Assembly: GCA_033977485.1 (NCBI GenBank)
Contig: CM066988.1
Location: forward strand, 6,365,501-6,429,500
DNA length: 64,000 nt
Reading direction: 5' to 3'
Source: Hydrangea macrophylla
Lineage: Eukaryota > Streptophyta > Magnoliopsida > Cornales > Hydrangeaceae
In this document: one piece after another, positions 10,705 to 21,869 of the stretch
Layout: every line of letters starts with the position of its first letter
Numbering within the stretch: the first letter of the stretch is position 1
The notes under the pieces: model-generated
The model's database searches: none
What the model was told of the DNA's origin: nothing
The model's input: the letters and a program-made list of their open reading frames with translations, nothing else
Made by a program: the position numbers and the translations under genes

Positions 10705-11400
10705 CTTCCTTGCTTCCTTTTGGTCACCTCTGATAGTAGCGACAACTTCACGGATAATCAGCTTCATGCATTGATGAAAGGATGACAGTATAATTCCCAG
10801 GTCATGAAGCCATTAACTCATCATTATGATGTTATAGGGAGAGAATGTGTCTACGATGTGGAATTCATCCAAAGTGGTGATATGGTTGGATTCTTCCCCC
10901 ACAGTATAGGGTAGGATGACATGTCCCTCTAGAATTCTGACTTCTTTACTAAACTCCGTTAGGTTATACTTAGTAGGCTCGATCCTCCTTATACCAAATT
11001 ACATCTTCCTTAATGTAGAGAGGAAGATGACATTGATTGAGATTCTGTTATCAATCAGAATTCTCCTTATGTCAAATTGGCTATCCTCCGGGTGACCACT
11101 AGGGCGTCCTTATATTGTAAGTGGACCCCAATAAGGTCCTAGTCCTTGAATGTAATGCGTGGTTCCACCCTTGGTTTCTTTTCAAAGTTGAAGATCTTCA
11201 TAGGGGGATATCTAGCTTCTCCTACTAGCCTCTTTCATGCTCTATATAAGTGCCCTGAGTTCCTAAAGGTTCCATAAAGCGCTTGTGATTAGTGTTCGAT
11301 ATTACAGTTATCCATACATGATTTGTCCCTATTGGACACGGTATATCAAGTAATCCGGGAGATTTAATGGATAAATTATACCTTTGTTAATCCTCTTTGA
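10705..11400 (-). pseudogene. gag end and protease remnant of a Tat-like element
   Basis: The minus-strand reading contains ITFKD.DLIGVHLQYKDALV followed by VTRRIANLT, then the block RILIDNRISINVIFLSTLRK. This is the protease region of Tat-clade pol, with the active-site Asp context LIDNG altered to LIDNR. It is followed by LPYTVGEES, FHIVDTFSPYNIIM and IRGDQKEAR, all in the usual order before RT. RT itself is absent. The part 11250-11400 has a weak gag C-terminal look. The sequence stops at the Tat LTR end at 11402. Confidence 0.65.
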
Positions 11401-11401
11401 T

Positions 11402-12033
11402 GAAGCCAAAATCTAGGTGAGAATAATTTAGAGAGAGAGATGGACACAATGAATTTGGTATATGGTTTAGCCCTATTAATGAGGTGATTTACGTCCACGA
11501 GTGCGTCGGTGCGCTTCACTAATAGATCACCGGCGGCTATTGGTAAGCCAATAGGATGGGCAAAACTACCAAAAACTGACCCGGTGTATATGCGATAGTA
11601 ATGCAATCTACTATTCTGTAAGTTGAGAATGTGATCCCCTTCAATGGGGCTAAGTGGCCTTTTTTATAGGTGCAAGAGACCACCCGTACAAGGTAAGTCT
11701 GCAGATTAGGAAGTCTAATTTGATTACAATCGATTTTCATGAATTTAGGAGAGTTTTCTAAGTAGTTTAGGAAACTACTTGCTCCTTCCATTTATAGTCT
11801 TTTAGATGGGATTGGAAACTGTCTAGAGGCTTGCTGGGCAAGCAACCATGCCATTTGGAGGTGCGCCCATATGGGACCAGTCATTGAGCGAACCCCCGGG
11901 CTTTGGATCGAACCGGGCAATTTTGTGTAACGACCCGAGATGGTTGAGTATCCAGCCCAGATTCAAGGTGCCTTGGCTTCTCTTTGCTGAGGTGGCGAGG
12001 CTTGACTTTGACCTGATACTTCTTTACATATCA
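11402..12033 (-). repeat. 3' LTR of the second Tat-like element
   Basis: Starts TGATATGTAAAG at 12033 directly after a polypurine tract and ends GGCTTCA at about 11402. The block around 11460-11680 is the reverse complement of the R/U5 part of the LTRs at 4388-4980 and 5644-6237, including the TATAAAA-type box and the GAAGCGCACYGACGCACTCG segment. Confidence 0.75.
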
Positions 12034-12049
12034 GCTGCCCCCCATTTTT
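12034..12049 (-). promoter_or_regulatory. Polypurine tract of the second Tat-like element
   Basis: The minus strand reads AAAAATGGGGGGCAGC immediately before the LTR start TGATATG, the classic plus-strand priming site next to a 3' LTR. Confidence 0.7.
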
Positions 12050-12113
12050 GAAACTGATGTGATGCTTCATCAGATGAGTTTTGAAAATGAAGCATCACAT
12101 CAGTTTCAAAAAT
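12044..12113. repeat. Perfect inverted repeat (hairpin) beside the polypurine tract
   Basis: The arms 12044-12070 and 12087-12113 are exact reverse complements over 27 bases, separated by 16 bases. One arm overlaps the A-rich part of the polypurine tract. The arms carry the GATGCTTCAT / ATGAAGCATC core. Confidence 0.85.
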
Positions 12114-12288
12114 TAAGACTACTTTCAAAAAACCGTTCAGGGAAGAGGTCGGGGTCCTACCCAGAGCGTGATCGGTCATGCTAGTCAACCGGAGTTTGAA
12201 AATTAAGACTACTTTCGAAACACCATCCAGGGAAGAGGTCGGGATCCTACCCAGAGCGTGATCGGTGATGCTAGTCAATCGGAGTCGA
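12109..12288. repeat. Two-copy 90 bp tandem duplication
   Basis: 12109-12198 and 12199-12288 both start AAAATTAAGACTACTTTC and share GGGAAGAGGTCGG and CCTACCCAGAGCGTGATCGG, with a few substitutions. It lies between the hairpin and the promoter of the antisense gene. Confidence 0.8.
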
Positions 12289-12524
12289 GAACGAGCGGTG
12301 ACTATGTGGGCCCGGGATTGACTTTTTACCATGTGTCAATCGGTCACTGGCCTGGTCAAGATTCAACGAGGTCAATTTAGGAGTAACTGAACAATTGTGC
12401 AAAAATTGGGCCGTCACATCGTGCATTTAATGCGTACGCCTTTTGAGGCAACGCTTCATGTGCCCGAGGTTTTGGCGAGAGAGCTTCTTGGCCGTTGGAT
12501 CTGATCTGATTTGGAGCATCTGCT

Positions 12525-12538
12525 CTATATATATAAGG
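12525..12538 (+). promoter_or_regulatory. Probable TATA box of the antisense gene
   Basis: TATATATATAAGG on the plus strand, about 470 bases upstream of the ATG at 13006, in a context (CTGCTC before, GGAGCACTTATTC after) typical of a plant core promoter. Inferred from sequence only. Confidence 0.5.
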
Positions 12539-13005
12539 AGCACTTATTCATTTCAGCCATTCCTGCTGCAAAGTGATAGAGATACCCAGCGGTTTTGAGA
12601 ACAAAAGTTCCCGAGCAAGCTTCCTGAGCTCTTTTTAATGTTAATTTTTATAAGTCTCCTCTCTCCAGTCTCAATTCGTTATGTTCCTTCTTTCCCCTTT
12701 TCTTTTTCTTTCTTGCGTGAGGCTGGAGAAAACGAACCCTTTAGGATTTGAACGGGACTGGGACTTCTTTTTCCTTAGGTTCTGTGCCTTCTTTAAGTCC
12801 GGGGGGTACCTTAGGTCAATTTTTTTGGGGGCACCGAGCGGGTTTTCCCGTGGTAGTTTTAACCGAGTGCCATCTTACTTTAAGGACTTTGTACTCTTTG
12901 CCCTTTAGGTTCATTGCCTTGCCCCCTCTCTTCCTCAGACTCGGAGTTCCCGACCCATAACTAGGTCGTTGCTTACTTTTCCTCTCAGTCCTAGGGATCT
13001 CAGAG

Positions 13006-15035
13006 ATGGAACATTCTGACTTTGACTCCGCTTCCCGGTTTGAGAGTGAGCAAACATCAGTCTGGGACCCCGGAGACAAGTCTTGACCCCTCTTCTGTTA
13101 TCCCATCTAACCACCAGAGCGATGGTAGAATCCCCATCCGTGTGTCTGATGATGAGTCAAGCCTGGAGGCCCTCGCTGACTCTATCTCCCAGGGTTTGGG
13201 TGATGAAACACCAGGGGAACCCGACCCTGAGGTAGCCTTTGCCTGTAAGTTCATCTCGTCCACCCTGTGCACTCAAGATCTCAACCGCATTAGGGATAGG
13301 TATGGCCTCCTCGACTATTGCTCCCTGGCTGTAAATATCAGTGAAGCCCATATCTACCAGCAGGGTTTTGCCACCCTTTATGAGGACACCCTCATGGCTG
13401 GATTCCGCATTATCCTTCATCTGGTCGCCCGGGATCGCCCCGGGACAGCTGGCCTCAAACGGTTGGAGGTTTCTAATGGGGTTCATCTCCCTTTGGCCCC
13501 AAGTTTTTGGGTATGAGCTTTCTGTTCAGGAGTTTTTCTGGATGCACCGACCGTTTCCCGTTCATGGGGAGGTCAGGTTCTTTTCTCTCGGGGCTTGGCA
13601 AGGGATAAAATCATAGTCAACTGCCTGAGCAACAAGGGTTGGAAGAATAGATTCTTACAAGTATCTACCATCGGGCTTTGCGAGCATGCCCCGGGGATCC
13701 AGATGAGGACTTCCTGGGCGAGAGAGCTGAGGGGTAAGTTCGTCCAGTGTCTTCCGCCTACTTTCTTTACTTCGATCCTAAGACTGACTGCTTTGTATTT
13801 TGCCTTACAATGGGGTTAGCCATCCCACCGAGTATTCCCAAGGAGTGCCAGGCCAGGATTAAGGGCTTGGTAGATTTGCCAACAAATATTTGGAATGTGC
13901 TGACCCAGACGGGCGATTTCAAGGCCTCCTACGATCCGGTCGAGCCCGTTGAAGCTCCTGTCTTTCCACCCATACTTCCTGGTAAGTGCCCGGGCACATT
14001 TGGTCTCATCTATATTCCCATTGTACTCTTTGCTATCTTTACCGGTTATTGACCGCTTATCTTTTCTTTCTGCAGAAATAGCCCCCAAATGAGATCTTGA
14101 ACAGTTGAGGGCCAGGCAGGCCGCCGCCGCTGCCCAGGTGGCAATAAGAGGAGGAAAGAGGCCAACTTCTAAGGCCTCGGGTGGCGAACATCTGCTAAGG
14201 CGAATCTGACACGGGACCATAAACCTTCCGGAGCCCATGGGGACCTCAACTCTCAACATGGTGGTGGTGGAGACTTCTCCCCAAGCGGGAGTACCGTCCG
14301 GGGTACCGATTGAGGAATCGCCAATGATCAAGGAGAGGGTCAAGTCCGCCCTTCTCTCCAGCCAAGTGGAGATGTGTGCAAGCATGTCTCCCAAGGCATT
14401 CCAAGGATGGCTATACAGCCTCTCTCATGTGGTAAGCACTTCTACCTCTGCCCATTTATTGCCATAACTTTTTCTGTGTTTGCCCTGTTAACTGACCGCT
14501 ACTGCATGGCCGCTGGGGCTGAGTCCTTCCTGCCATCTCTGGCTAGGAGGTCCACTACTGTTAAAGCTGCTCTGTCAAAGGAGCGGACAACCTCGGAGGC
14601 CAGGTAAAATGCTCTGGCTCTGGAGAAGGACAAGGTGAAGGGCTTAGCCCTGAGCCTCGGTGCAGCCCAGGCAGAGTTGGTGACTGCCCTGGAAGATCTG
14701 GACGCATCCGAGGCCATTCCAACGGCTCCAGAGGCTTGAGCGAAGGTCGTGGTTGAGGCAACGGCTACAGGGGCCATGGAGGAGGATTTTAACGACAGCT
14801 TCTTCTAAGGCTACGAAGCCTGAAACGAAGTCTAGCCCAGGATCACCCCGAATGGGACGTCTCATCCTATGAGGGGATTGATTCAGACTACTGGGACCTT
14901 GGTCCCCTCGCTATTGATGATTCTGCTACCTTGGATGGAGTTGCTGATGGTTCTGCTGCCCCAGGTGGTAGCTCAGTCCCAAGAGAAGGAACTGCCCCGG
15001 GGGTAGAGATCGGAGAGACTGAAGATTTTTTTTAA
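13006..15035 (+). pseudogene. Antisense, intron-bearing extra gene of the Tat-like element (putative gypsy-type transposon domain)
   Basis: The plus strand reads from an ATG at 13006 (MEHSDFDSASRFESE) through frame-shifted pieces. One piece includes GFRIILH, then in another frame GIAPGQLASNGWRFLMGFIS and then LSVQEFFWMHRPF. This resembles the Pfam family named putative gypsy type transposon (Transposase_28), recalled from general knowledge and not searched. Three splice-like introns can be seen: about 13733-13810, 13981-14073 (GTAAGT to TTTCTGCAG) and 14432-14505 with a damaged acceptor. The C-terminal part is Ala/Glu-rich and probably coiled-coil. Stops and frame shifts make this copy inactive. 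It lies opposite to pol, between integrase and the 3' LTR, with its own TATA box. Its function in the element life cycle is not known to me. Confidence 0.6.
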
Positions 15036-15854
15036 ATTAATTAAAAGTTCCTTTGAGGCCATCTTTTAAAATCAACTATTTTTACTACTTGTACGTTCAT
15101 GCCTATTTATGATTGTCAATACCTGACCGGTTGTTAGTCGATCTAGAACCTGCCTTAGCAAAAGGTTTAGGACTATAACCGGTAGAGAACACTTGGTCTT
15201 GTAGGGACCTGTTTTGAAGGTCCCGCCCAGTATAGTGTAGGATTTTGTCCTATTTATTATCTGGGCGGTTTCTTTGGGTACTGTAGGTACTTGGGAATGT
15301 AAGGAATGTTCTAGGATTCCAAGTCCTATTAGTGTCCGGTATGATTCCCTATTTTGTTTGGTATTTTCCTGTCCCCCGAGCTTTTGCTAAGGAAGGTGTA
15401 TAGAGGGAGTGACTGTAGGAAACCGACCTGGAACCCGAGTGGTTGTAGGGTGTTTTAAGACTTGCCATCATTAGCCACCTAGGAGGATTTGCCCCCATCG
15501 TTGGTTGGACCTAAGCGAAGCATGTGCCTCGGGGGTTAACCCTGAGGTCTTTTGCCTCGGGTGTTAGGCCGAGGTCTTTGCACAGAACACTTGTAGGGGT
15601 CGCATCTTGTAGCAAGAATAGAAAATCTTTATTTCTTTTTTGATAACTATGATAAGTGCCCAAGTTGAGCTACAAATTCCCTAACTAATGCTAGATCGCC
15701 CTTATCCAAGCGTCATTGAAAATACTTGCATAGGTGTTGGACATTCCATGGGTGAGATAGATCGTGGTCGTCTAGAGTCTATAACCAGTAGGTGCCCGGC
15801 CTGTTTACCTGGGTAACCAGGTATGGGCCTTCCTAGTTTGGTCCCAACTTTCCA
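15036..15854. other. Non-coding spacer between antisense gene and pol end
   Basis: No frame on either strand fits a known domain. It probably holds the 3' ends of both convergent transcription units (antisense gene from the left, pol from the right). Confidence 0.4.
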
Positions 15855-16183
15855 TGGCTCGGGACTCTGGTAGACTAGTTTACCGTCTTCATAACGAGAT
15901 CTCCCACCTGAAAACTACGGTGCTTTACCTTACTATTGAAGTACCGAGAGATCCTCTGTTTGTAGCCTGCCACTTTCAGATATGCCCGATCCCTTCTCCC
16001 TTCTCCTCTGAGGCCTTCTTCATTGCCCTGCTCACTAAAATTTGCCACCCGGTACATTGGCAACCCAAGCTCCATGGGGACCACTGCCTCAAAGCCATAG
16101 GTTAGTGAGAATGGTGTCTCGCCTATTGCCACTCAGGGGATAGTGCGGTAGGCCCACAAGAGGGTCGATAATTCCTCCGCGCA
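15855..16183 (-). pseudogene. Integrase C-terminal remnant of the second Tat-like element
   Basis: The minus strand encodes AEELSTLLWAYRTIP, then after a stop AIGETPFSLTYGFEAVVPME, and then RAYLKVAGYKQRISRYFNSK and VKHRSFQVGDLV. These are conserved blocks of Tat-clade integrase in the right order. The upstream part is missing: similarity ends abruptly at about 16183, where unrelated sequence starts. Functionally dead. Confidence 0.8.
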
Positions 16184-17600
16184 ACGAATCTCACATATGA
16201 CGTACACATGAAAAATGCAAAGCACATAGAAGAATAGTCTCAAAGAAAAGATGACAATAGTCCAAAATTATCTCTTAGGTTATCATACATATCATGCTAG
16301 TCCTTTCATTATTTTTCCTTTTTCATGCATAGAATCATTCCACCATATCATCCTAGAGCCAAGTAGTTCTTTACTATAAAGACGAAATGTAGGCTAGGGT
16401 TCATAGCTCTGAAAGGAAGGAAAAAGGATAATAAAGGGTCCGAGAGTGATGTTAAATGAATATCATAAACTCTAGGGCTCTTATTTGTCTCTTTTGACTT
16501 TTCCCTTTTTTTTCAACATCGCATCATATTCTTCATAAATCTTCTTATTCTCCCCTTTTTTCTCTTTTTTTTTTTAACATTAAATACTCCTCAGCCTTAT
16601 GGATAAATCTTTCAATTGTCGGAGCATATCTTTACTATCATCACTACTATCCCTTTCTATACATCTCTGAATTCCCATTTTCAATACACTTTCAAGCTTA
16701 GGGTAGGATTGTATAAAGTTATTATTTTTCTTATTTTGGTAAACTCCAATTTGGAGTGGGTAGGGAAAATTGGTGGACAAAGAAAATGCCTCAATTCATA
16801 AAGGCTCAAGGGGCTAACTAGATATATAAAATTTTATGAATTATTCAAAGGGTAGGTAGGAAGGCCAAAAAGAGTTAAACAAAAATAATGGCCTACTATC
16901 ATTTCCTCAGAGAGTATGATTTCTTCATATATATATATATATATATATATATTATTCATTGAACATGTCTTTTTTTAGGACTTTTTTTCCAGCATGGTAG
17001 ATATTTATTCCCTTGAAACGTTTCTTGACTATTAACCAAATAACAATGAAAAATGAGACTAAGCAACGATATGATACGTAGTTCAAGGAAATTTGACAAT
17101 TTTAATATTTGTAACCCTCAAAAAGGAAGATAGGCACAAAAGCTCGAATGAGTTTAGTCTCCACACTTCATCATCTAGTAATCCAATTTGTATTCCAAAT
17201 TCAATTTACAATATGTATTCACATGACTACATGTGGTGCTATTAAAATACAAATCATTATTCGAAATACAAAACACCATAATTATAAATCAAAGAATGAA
17301 TAAGTGAGTAATATAGTTTCAAGCATACTATTTAATTCATTCCATAGGCATGATAGCGAGTGTTTTTGACATTCAAAAATTATGACAAATTCCAAAAATG
17401 AACAGAAAGAAAAACAAATCCACTGTTAAGATTACATATCCCAAAATAAACTGCTATAAGTAAATCAAATGTAAAAACGTAAATACCCACTAGAACTATC
17501 CAAAATCATCTATTAGCACTTACCACAGTCATCTACATATCACTATGTCGATGGCCAATGGGTCACAATAGTAATAGCATCAAAAGAAATTGTAACGACT
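16184..17600. other. Non-coding 3' region of the Athila-type element
   Basis: AT-rich, with T-runs at 16500-16575 and a (TA)n run at 16927-16953. The part around 17120-17175 resembles 43438-43490 in the inserted non-autonomous element, including an AAAAGCTC...TTTAGTCTCCAC block. I see no protein-coding capacity. Confidence 0.5.
16927..16953. repeat. (TA)n microsatellite
   Basis: About 13 TA units in the 3' region of the Athila-type element. Confidence 0.9.
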
Positions 17601-17639
17601 ACCATGACACCTCGAAAGCGACCTGATGTGGGCAGGGGC

Positions 17640-18413
17640 CTTGCTTGAAGCAGTGTGAAGGAATCAAACAATTCCCACTTTGGATGTTGAGAGGGTCAAA
17701 AGTAGACTAATCTATATCCTCCTCCTCCTCGGACTCCTGAACCAGTAGTAATATAGTGTCATCTTCCTCCGAGCTCTCGACCGGTGGAAAGATATCGGTA
17801 ATGTCCTGAGGTGACCAGTATGGATGTTCCCGTCTCTAACGGACTATCTCTGGCACATAATCTGGAAGATCACGATAAGGATAGGTAACCTCCTCATCAT
17901 CCTCTTCCACTACACCCTCCACAACAGGCTTAATAGGCACCGACTTCTCCTCTGCACTCTCCTCATCAATAGAATCAGCTTAAGAGGGTGATTTAAAGGA
18001 TGCCTCCTTAGAGCTAGGTGGTGCACCATATACCCCATCCCTACCTGTGGAATCATCCCCATATAAACTATCCTCATCTGAAGAGTGGGTAGAGATGTCC
18101 GACTCGAAAGAAGATGAGTCTAAACTGCTTGGGACTAGGATAATTCTAGGGGGTTGGTATCGGGAGAATGGGGGCACTACCCCTAAGGAGTAGTTGGCCG
18201 TGAAGGTACCTATTAGCCTGCTCAGCTATGTTGGGTGCGACTGAAATTGGGTGAGGTCATGGAGCTAGGAACCAACTCTGCCTCAGAATCACTAATATCC
18301 CGGCTCCTATCCGATGAGGAATGTGGGGAAACTGGGTACTCCATATGTACTAATAGGTATAACAAAAATGATTTACGTACAAAAAAAAATGTTATTAGAT
18401 TTGTAAGTAACAA
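17640..18413 (-). pseudogene. Acidic, Ser-rich extra ORF in the 3' region of the Athila-type element
   Basis: Minus-strand pieces include MEYPVSPHSSSDRSRDISDS, then SFESDISTHSSDEDSLYGDD, then stretches rich in Glu, Asp and Pro down to about 17700. Stops separate the pieces. No domain is recognised. The position 3' of pol on the same strand matches where env-like or other extra ORFs are found in Athila elements, but there is no signal peptide or clear membrane segment, so I do not call it env. Confidence 0.35.
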
Positions 18414-19099
18414 TTATACTAAGTTGTAATAATGACCGTGAAAAAGAAAAACTACTAAAGTGATGTTTATATGATCTTCCATTTATTATAACGTTATTTG
18501 GTTAAAGTTTGTAGGGGAGAAATAATCATTCAAGATTTTTTTTTATTTACATTTTACTTATGACTTGATTTTGTTTCTTTAAATTTAAAGTTCAAAACTT
18601 TTCAAAATTTCATAAAAATTAGAAATATTACAAAATGATTACTCAATATTGAATTGACTAATAGTATCACCCCCAACCATAAACCTTTCATTATCCCCAA
18701 TGAAATAGTCACGATAAAGGGATAAATGATCAGGAAACAATAGGGAGCACAATAATGGGAAGAAAATGATTGTTGCGCAAAAATGGAAATCAAGTCTGAA
18801 TCATATGAACATCACACGCATGTAAATAAAGCAGAATAAAAAACAAAAAAATGATAACAATGGTCCACCAGCCTAAAAAAAATGACAGTCCAAAGTCTAT
18901 TGGCTGGTGGACCGGTACTTGCCCAATCAAAAAATAAGTAAATTACAACTACTCAATAAATAAACTACTCTGATCGAAGTCGAAGGACAAAAAGTATCCT
19001 AAGGGTAGAAATAAATAAATATATAATACAGGACTCGATCTATAACAAATTGAACAATCTACAAAAGACTGATAGTAAAGTAAAAATAAAAGAAGAAAA

Positions 19100-20397
19100 T
19101 AAAAATTAGACTGAAACAGGGCAAACTGGGGTCGAACATCCGAATATTGACCCCCCAAACCAACCAACTACCACCACAACCAACCAACTCCCAACTAATC
19201 CTCAAATAATGCATCAACATCAAATGTCTCGTCACCACCATTATCACGATCACCATCACCATCATAGCCATCACCCTCAACGTCAGCGCCGTCCTCTACC
19301 TCTGTCTCCTCAACAACGCATCCATCAGCATCTCCAAAATTTGGTCCCAGGGAAGTTAGAAATGCTCCCGATATGCAATCTCCCTCGGGCTAAAATCTCT
19401 GCCACTCTGTCCAACACAAAATCAAATAGTAGAGACTGGACAAAGGACTAGGGGTGGAACAACCCGCTGAGTAGGCGATGATAATCGGTATGAGTCCAAT
19501 GGAAAGGAGCTTACTAAGGCGGAGGAGGAACAACATAAGGCTGGAGTGGCTGGCGGTCTAGCGTAGGATGAGCGAGAGCCGCATTGGGATCTAGAGCCAT
19601 AAGGCTCCATCTCCACTCAGCCGTGCCAACACAGGAATGGTCATGTCAACATCCTCATGGTCGAGCATGGGAAAAGATAAATAACAGAGGATAGTAGTGA
19701 TAGTATGGGAGAAAGGCAGAAGCTGAGAGATATCATGGTTATTGACAATGAGGTTTTGGTGAGGCGTATATAGGCTATGATGACTTGGCGGATATGGAAC
19801 TACTAGCCAATCCATAAAGAATAAAGGGCTTTAGATAGCCTTGGTGCGCTTCTGGTGATGCCCGAGAGGATAGACATTCCTTTTAAAAAAGTGGTCAATG
19901 AACCACATCTCTCAAGGAAAGTCCTTCCTCCAGATGGACTGGCCTGATCCCCTCATACCCTGAGCCATTCGAGCATAGATTTCCATAAAGTTATGTCGAA
20001 TGGGTGTTGTAAGGTGAGGGATCGGGGTTTGATCGGTGGGGATACCTAGAGCAACACAAATATTGTTGGCCATGATGGTGAGACGAGCATTATCGATCAA
20101 GGTGGTGAGACGGTCGGGACCCATATCATTGACATTAATAAATCGGACAAGACGAGGATAGGTAATGAGGTCATGGTCATGAAAGAAAAGAGGTGGACCT
20201 AGACGGGCTCAAGTCGTAGAGTTAATACCCCCATTAGGTATTAGGATCGATCTCAAAGTAGTCAAAGTCAATGCCATGTTTGTATAAGAAACCACGTGAG
20301 TTGTATGTTTTTGAAGGTAAGTTTTTGTGCGGTTAAGAGAGGTTGTGGACCCTCTCTTTCCCTTTTCTTTTCTTTTGGGACGAGCCAGCTTGTGCAA
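19100..20397 (-). pseudogene. Extra ORF remnant resembling plant transposon-associated protein
   Basis: Minus-strand pieces in order: a basic start (HKLARPKRKEKGKRGS), VNDMGPDRLTTLIDNARLTI followed by MANNICVALGIPTD and HNFMEIYARMAQGMRGSG, MWFIDHFFKRNVYPLGHHQK, and an Asp-rich tail (19200-19290). The pattern resembles the domain annotated as putative plant transposon protein, often seen in Athila-type elements; this is from memory, not a search. Many stops; not functional. Confidence 0.4.
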
Positions 20398-21869
20398 ACC
20401 CCCGACCCAAACTTAATAGTGGATGTACCAGATGGTCATTTTTGGGCCATGTAAATATACAGGGCAGCGAAAAAAAAGAAAAGAATGGATAGAATAAAAA
20501 GAAAAGACACGAACGAAAAACTTCATACCCTATAAGTGGCTATCCCAACTATCCATACACAAAGATTGGGTCCCTGCAATTATGAACAATCCAGCAACAA
20601 ATTTAAATTAACTTTGTATGAACTGGTAATGTTTACTTTTGAAGTATAATTCTTCTTTATAATAATTTATATTGGTTATTGATAGGTCTTGGAGAACCAA
20701 GTGAGGGCCTAACAAGGTTTCCATGTTGCATGAGTTTTCAAAAGATACTTAAGTCGCAAACGTTATATTATGTAGGAAACAAACTTATAATGTCAATGCA
20801 AAGTAAATATATGCATGAAATATAATGTTGGAGTTGTCCGGGGGACTAGTGTGAGCCAACAGATCCACAACAATGGTGCACGAAGAGGTAGAAATAGTCA
20901 TTGAGGATGAAAGCAGTGGAACAAAAAATCCATATAAATATCTCAATGTAGAGTACAATACTAAAAAAACACTCCTACCCTAAACTTGTATAAGTTAAAA
21001 ATGAGAGTGGAGTTGATTTTTATAAATAAAGTTCATGTAGTATGTATAAAAAAGATTTGCATAAATTTTTTTTATCCATAAGAAAAGGAAGAAAAAGATA
21101 GACGGAGTAAGAAGAGAAGAGCATGGGTACCTCAATATAGAATGCGTGGCCAGAGTGGATCCCAATGCTAATGTCGGTGGGCTCAATCCGTGGTGGTGGA
21201 GAAGAAAGAAACAGAGTGAGGAGCGCAAAACTAATGAAAGAAAAGTTAGAACTTGCAGCCCTACATATAAACGTTCATGAAGCCCGCTCGAGCGGTCCGC
21301 TTTGGCCGTGTCTGCCCTAGAGAGAATTCCAGCTGGTGAATTCTCAGAGAAAAAAGGGAAGGAAATTTTGGTAAGGCATTTAAAATTTTGCCCAGGCGGT
21401 CCGCTCGGGCGATGCCCGCTCTAGCGATATCCTTGACAAGCGAGTTTCTAGAGAGTGGAAGCGAAAAGAACTTCGAAAAAATTTGAATTCTACCAAGCGG
21501 ACTGCTCGGGTGGTTTGTGCCCAGGCAGGTTTACTGGCGGACGAGTTTCCAGAGAAGGGCCCCTTGTAAAACCAAAAACTCAAACTTTTCTAAGGCATTT
21601 TCCTGCCTAGGAAAGCCGCTCGAGCAAGATTCACTCTTTATGGGTTTTCTCTCTATTTTTCTGAACCAAACACGTATCTGATAAATTTAACCACCCCCAA
21701 ACCTATTCCAAGACCAAAATGACACAAAGAACAAAAATTAAATGGTATAACACATGGGTTGCCTCCCAAGAAACACTATGTTTAATGTCATTAGCTCGAC
21801 CTTTCTACTTACAATCAGTTCACATAAATTGGATCAGCCCAAATCTATGGCTTCTATTTCTTCTCTTAT
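20398..21869. other. Non-coding region with CGCTCGAGCG-type palindromes
   Basis: Between pol and the extra ORFs of the Athila-type element. At 21285-21625 a GC-rich stretch contains four clusters of CGCTCGAGCGG / GCGGTCCGCTCGGGCG-type palindromic motifs in an otherwise AT-rich region. No coding capacity is seen. Confidence 0.5.

Larger units (their letters stand above)
11402..16183 (-). mobile_element. 3' half of a second Tat-like Ty3/gypsy element
   Basis: On the minus strand: integrase C-terminal half (16183 to 15855), a spacer, an antisense gene on the plus strand (13006-15035), a hairpin and polypurine tract (12034-12112), and a 632 bp 3' LTR (12033 to 11402). The 5' half is cut off at about 16183, where Athila-type sequence begins. 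The LTR shares its 3' half with the LTRs at 4388-6237 but has a different U3, so the two are related subfamilies. It appears inserted into the first Tat-like element, whose gag/protease begins at 11400. Confidence 0.7.

Noticed and set aside
17640..18413. Possible envelope gene of the Athila-type element
   Set aside because: Position fits, but there is no signal peptide, no membrane helix and no glycoprotein-like Cys pattern; kept only as an unknown acidic ORF.
19209..19451. Plus-strand His-rich frame resembling a metal-binding protein
   Set aside because: It is the antisense of an Asp-rich stretch (GAT/GAC repeats) in a decayed minus-strand ORF.
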